Shown: positions 14,263 through 15,532 of the stretch, one piece after another
How the letters are laid out: each line of letters opens with the position of its first letter
Numbering within the stretch: position 1 is the stretch's first letter
From: Spirochaetes bacterium RBG_16_67_19
Lineage (GTDB): Bacteria; Spirochaetota; Spirochaetia; SZUA-6; DRHE01
Direction: 5' to 3'
Assembly: GCA_001829505.1 (NCBI GenBank)
Contig: MIBK01000054.1
Coordinates: 1,432-16,963, forward strand
DNA length: 15,532 nucleotides
The notes under the pieces: model-generated
What the model was told of the DNA's origin: nothing
Database searches by the model: none
The model's input: the letters and a program-made list of their open reading frames with translations, nothing else
Program-made: the position numbers and the translations under genes

Positions 14263-15393
14263 ATGACGAGCAAAGAACGCGTGCTGATGGCGATCAACCA
14301 CCAGGAACCCGACAAGGTGCCGCTGGACGCCTGGCTGGCGCCCGAGGTCGCCGACCAGTTGATCAAGATGCTGAACGTGGACTCCTCCAAGGACCCCTTC
14401 GCCCTGGCCAAGCGCCTGGGCCATGACTTCCTGTACCGGGCCGTCGGCTTCTGCGAGGGGTACAGCACCATCTACGACGAGAGCAAGAAAATCGGCCCGA
14501 ACCTCTATCAGGACGATTTCGGCATCAAGTGGAGCTTCAAGAAGCAGGACCTGGGCGGGTATTGCGAAATGGTGGAGCACCCCCTGGCCGACCTGCGCAA
14601 CTACGACCGCTTCCCGTGGCCGGACCCGCTGAAGGTCTCCAGGGTCGGACTGGAGGAGAACCGCCGCCTGATCGAGCGGGATGGCAAGGAGTACGGGATC
14701 ATCGGGGCGGTGGCCTGCTCCATGCTGGAGGGGGCCTGGTACCTGCGCGGGCTGGAGAACTTCCTGCTGGACTTGGCCGCCAACCTTGATTTTGTGGAAG
14801 ACCTGCTGGACCACACCATGAAGCACTCCCTGGCGCTTTCCCGGGAGCTGGTGAAGATGGGCGTGGACATCCTGTGGTGGGGGGATGACTTCAGCGTGGA
14901 GTCCGGACCCATCATGCAGCCGGAGCTGTTCCGCCGCCTGCTGAAGAGCCGCTATGCCCGGGTGTTCGGCGAGCTGCGCGGCCTGAACAAGAACCTCAAG
15001 ATCGCCTTCCACTGCGACGGCAAGGTGGAGTGGGCCCTGGACGACCTGGTGGAGGTGGGGGTGGACATCATCAACCCTCTGCAGCCGGACGCGAACGACT
15101 CGGCCGCGGTCAAGAAGAGGTACCGCAGGAACCTGAGCGTCTGGGGCAACGTGGACACCCGCAACGTCATGTCCCGGGGCTCCGCGCAGGAGGTGGTCGA
15201 GGAGGTGAAGAAGGTGATCCGCACCCTGTCCCCCGGCGGCGGCCACCTGTTGTGCTCCAACCACACCATCCAGGCCTCTCCAAGGGCCCTGGACAATGCC
15301 ATCGCCTTCTACTGGGCCGCGCACCACTTCCGCGGCTACCCCATCCATCTTGAAGCGGTAAAAGAAGAGGCTCGCACCCCCCGCGTGGTCTGA
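14263..15393 (+). CDS. UroD/MtaA-superfamily protein, possible methyltransferase
   Basis: This 376-residue protein of the uroporphyrinogen decarboxylase superfamily belongs to a different subgroup from the one at 4844-6013. It opens with the methyltransferase-like TSKERVLMAINHQEPDKVPL, has DILWWGDDF (202-210), a possible zinc ligand set in AFHCDGK (H250, C251) and LLCSNHTIQ (C331), and GNVDTRNVM (295-303). MtaA-type enzymes bind zinc through a His-x-Cys...Cys pattern; here the histidine and first cysteine are adjacent, so the match is approximate. The MRQAGR signature of heme UroD is missing. GGGAGG lies seven bases before the ATG. The gene is divergent from the sugar operon and shares the palindromic control region, which suggests joint regulation. 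The substrate is unknown. Confidence 0.82.
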   Translation: MTSKERVLMAINHQEPDKVPLDAWLAPEVADQLIKMLNVDSSKDPFALAKRLGHDFLYRAVGFCEGYSTIYDESKKIGPNLYQDDFGIKWSFKKQDLGGYCEMVEHPLADLRNYDRFPWPDPLKVSRVGLEENRRLIERDGKEYGIIGAVACSMLEGAWYLRGLENFLLDLAANLDFVEDLLDHTMKHSLALSRELVKMGVDILWWGDDFSVESGPIMQPELFRRLLKSRYARVFGELRGLNKNLKIAFHCDGKVEWALDDLVEVGVDIINPLQPDANDSAAVKKRYRRNLSVWGNVDTRNVMSRGSAQEVVEEVKKVIRTLSPGGGHLLCSNHTIQASPRALDNAIAFYWAAHHFRGYPIHLEAVKEEARTPRVV

Positions 15394-15407
15394 GCCAACG
15401 GCCGGCG

Positions 15408-15532
15408 CTACGACTGCTTCTTTTTCTCCTGCGCCGCGCGCAGCAGGTCGCCCAGGGTCGAGGTTTCCTTCGTGTCGTCGCTAAACTCCCGCAGCATGCG
15501 GCGGGTGATGGCCTTTTCGCGGGGCGAGGGGC
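15408..15532 (-). CDS. 3' end of an unrecognised gene (partial)
   Basis: On the minus strand an open frame runs in from the right edge and ends at TAG (15410-15408). The visible 41 residues include REKAITRRMLREFSDD and GDLLRAAQEKKKQS, a charged, helical-looking C-terminus with a lysine-rich tail. Its 3' end faces the UroD-like gene, 14 bases away, with no clear terminator between them. I do not recognise the family, and its link to the sugar locus is unknown. Confidence 0.55.
   Translation of the reverse strand, partial: PSPREKAITRRMLREFSDDTKETSTLGDLLRAAQEKKKQS

Noticed and set aside
4844..15393. Heme-biosynthesis HemE (UroD) for the two UroD-like genes
   Set aside because: Both lack the arginine-rich MRQAGR signature and sit in a sugar locus with no other tetrapyrrole gene.
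15394..15407. Terminator between the plus UroD-like gene and the convergent partial gene
   Set aside because: The gap is 14 bases with no convincing stem; the T-rich stretch after 15420 lies inside the partial gene and has no strong hairpin before it.

Overview
The window is a GC-rich bacterial sugar-utilisation locus with tight gene packing, strong purine-rich ribosome sites and GTG/TTG starts. Both solute-binding proteins have Sec signal peptides without a lipobox cysteine, which suggests a diderm (Gram-negative-type envelope) bacterium. The RbsB-like leader, ending in AYSAGG, resembles those of spirochaetes, but Chloroflexota or another high-GC lineage cannot be excluded from this sequence alone. 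No tRNA, rRNA, CRISPR array or insertion sequence was seen.

Layout. (1) Positions 34-4858, plus strand: a CUT1-type sugar importer without its own ATPase (binding protein, then two MalF/MalG-like permeases), followed closely by a GntR/UTRA regulator and then a frame-broken gene probably related to sugar mutarotases. An imperfect stem-loop separates the binding-protein gene from the permeases. (2) Positions 14042-4844, minus strand: an eight-gene operon with small gaps or overlaps, in transcription order: RbsB-like binding protein, RbsA-like double ATPase, RbsC-like permease, class II aldolase-like protein, cupin D-lyxose-isomerase-like protein (3' end frameshifted), FucI/AraA-family isomerase, FGGY kinase and a UroD/MtaA-superfamily protein. 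(3) Positions 14043-14262: a divergent control region with a perfect 25-bp palindrome whose two ends both read outward as TTGACA. One of these forms a near-consensus sigma70 promoter for the operon. (4) Positions 14263-15393, plus strand: a second, clearly different UroD-superfamily gene. (5) Positions 15408-15532: the 3' end of an unrecognised minus-strand gene.

How the genes may work together (inference): the CUT2 transporter imports a monosaccharide, one or both isomerases convert the aldose to a ketose, the FGGY kinase phosphorylates it, and the aldolase-like protein would split the product into triose-level fragments. The CUT1 system would import a related sugar or oligosaccharide, using an ATPase encoded elsewhere. 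The two UroD-like proteins lack the heme-enzyme signature and may be methyltransferases. That raises the possibility that the substrate is an O-methylated sugar, but no corrinoid protein is present in the window. The aldolase-like protein has replaced the family's catalytic Asp-His pair with Asn-Glu, so its chemistry is the least certain step. Reading-frame breaks occur in two genes and could be assembly errors or real decay.
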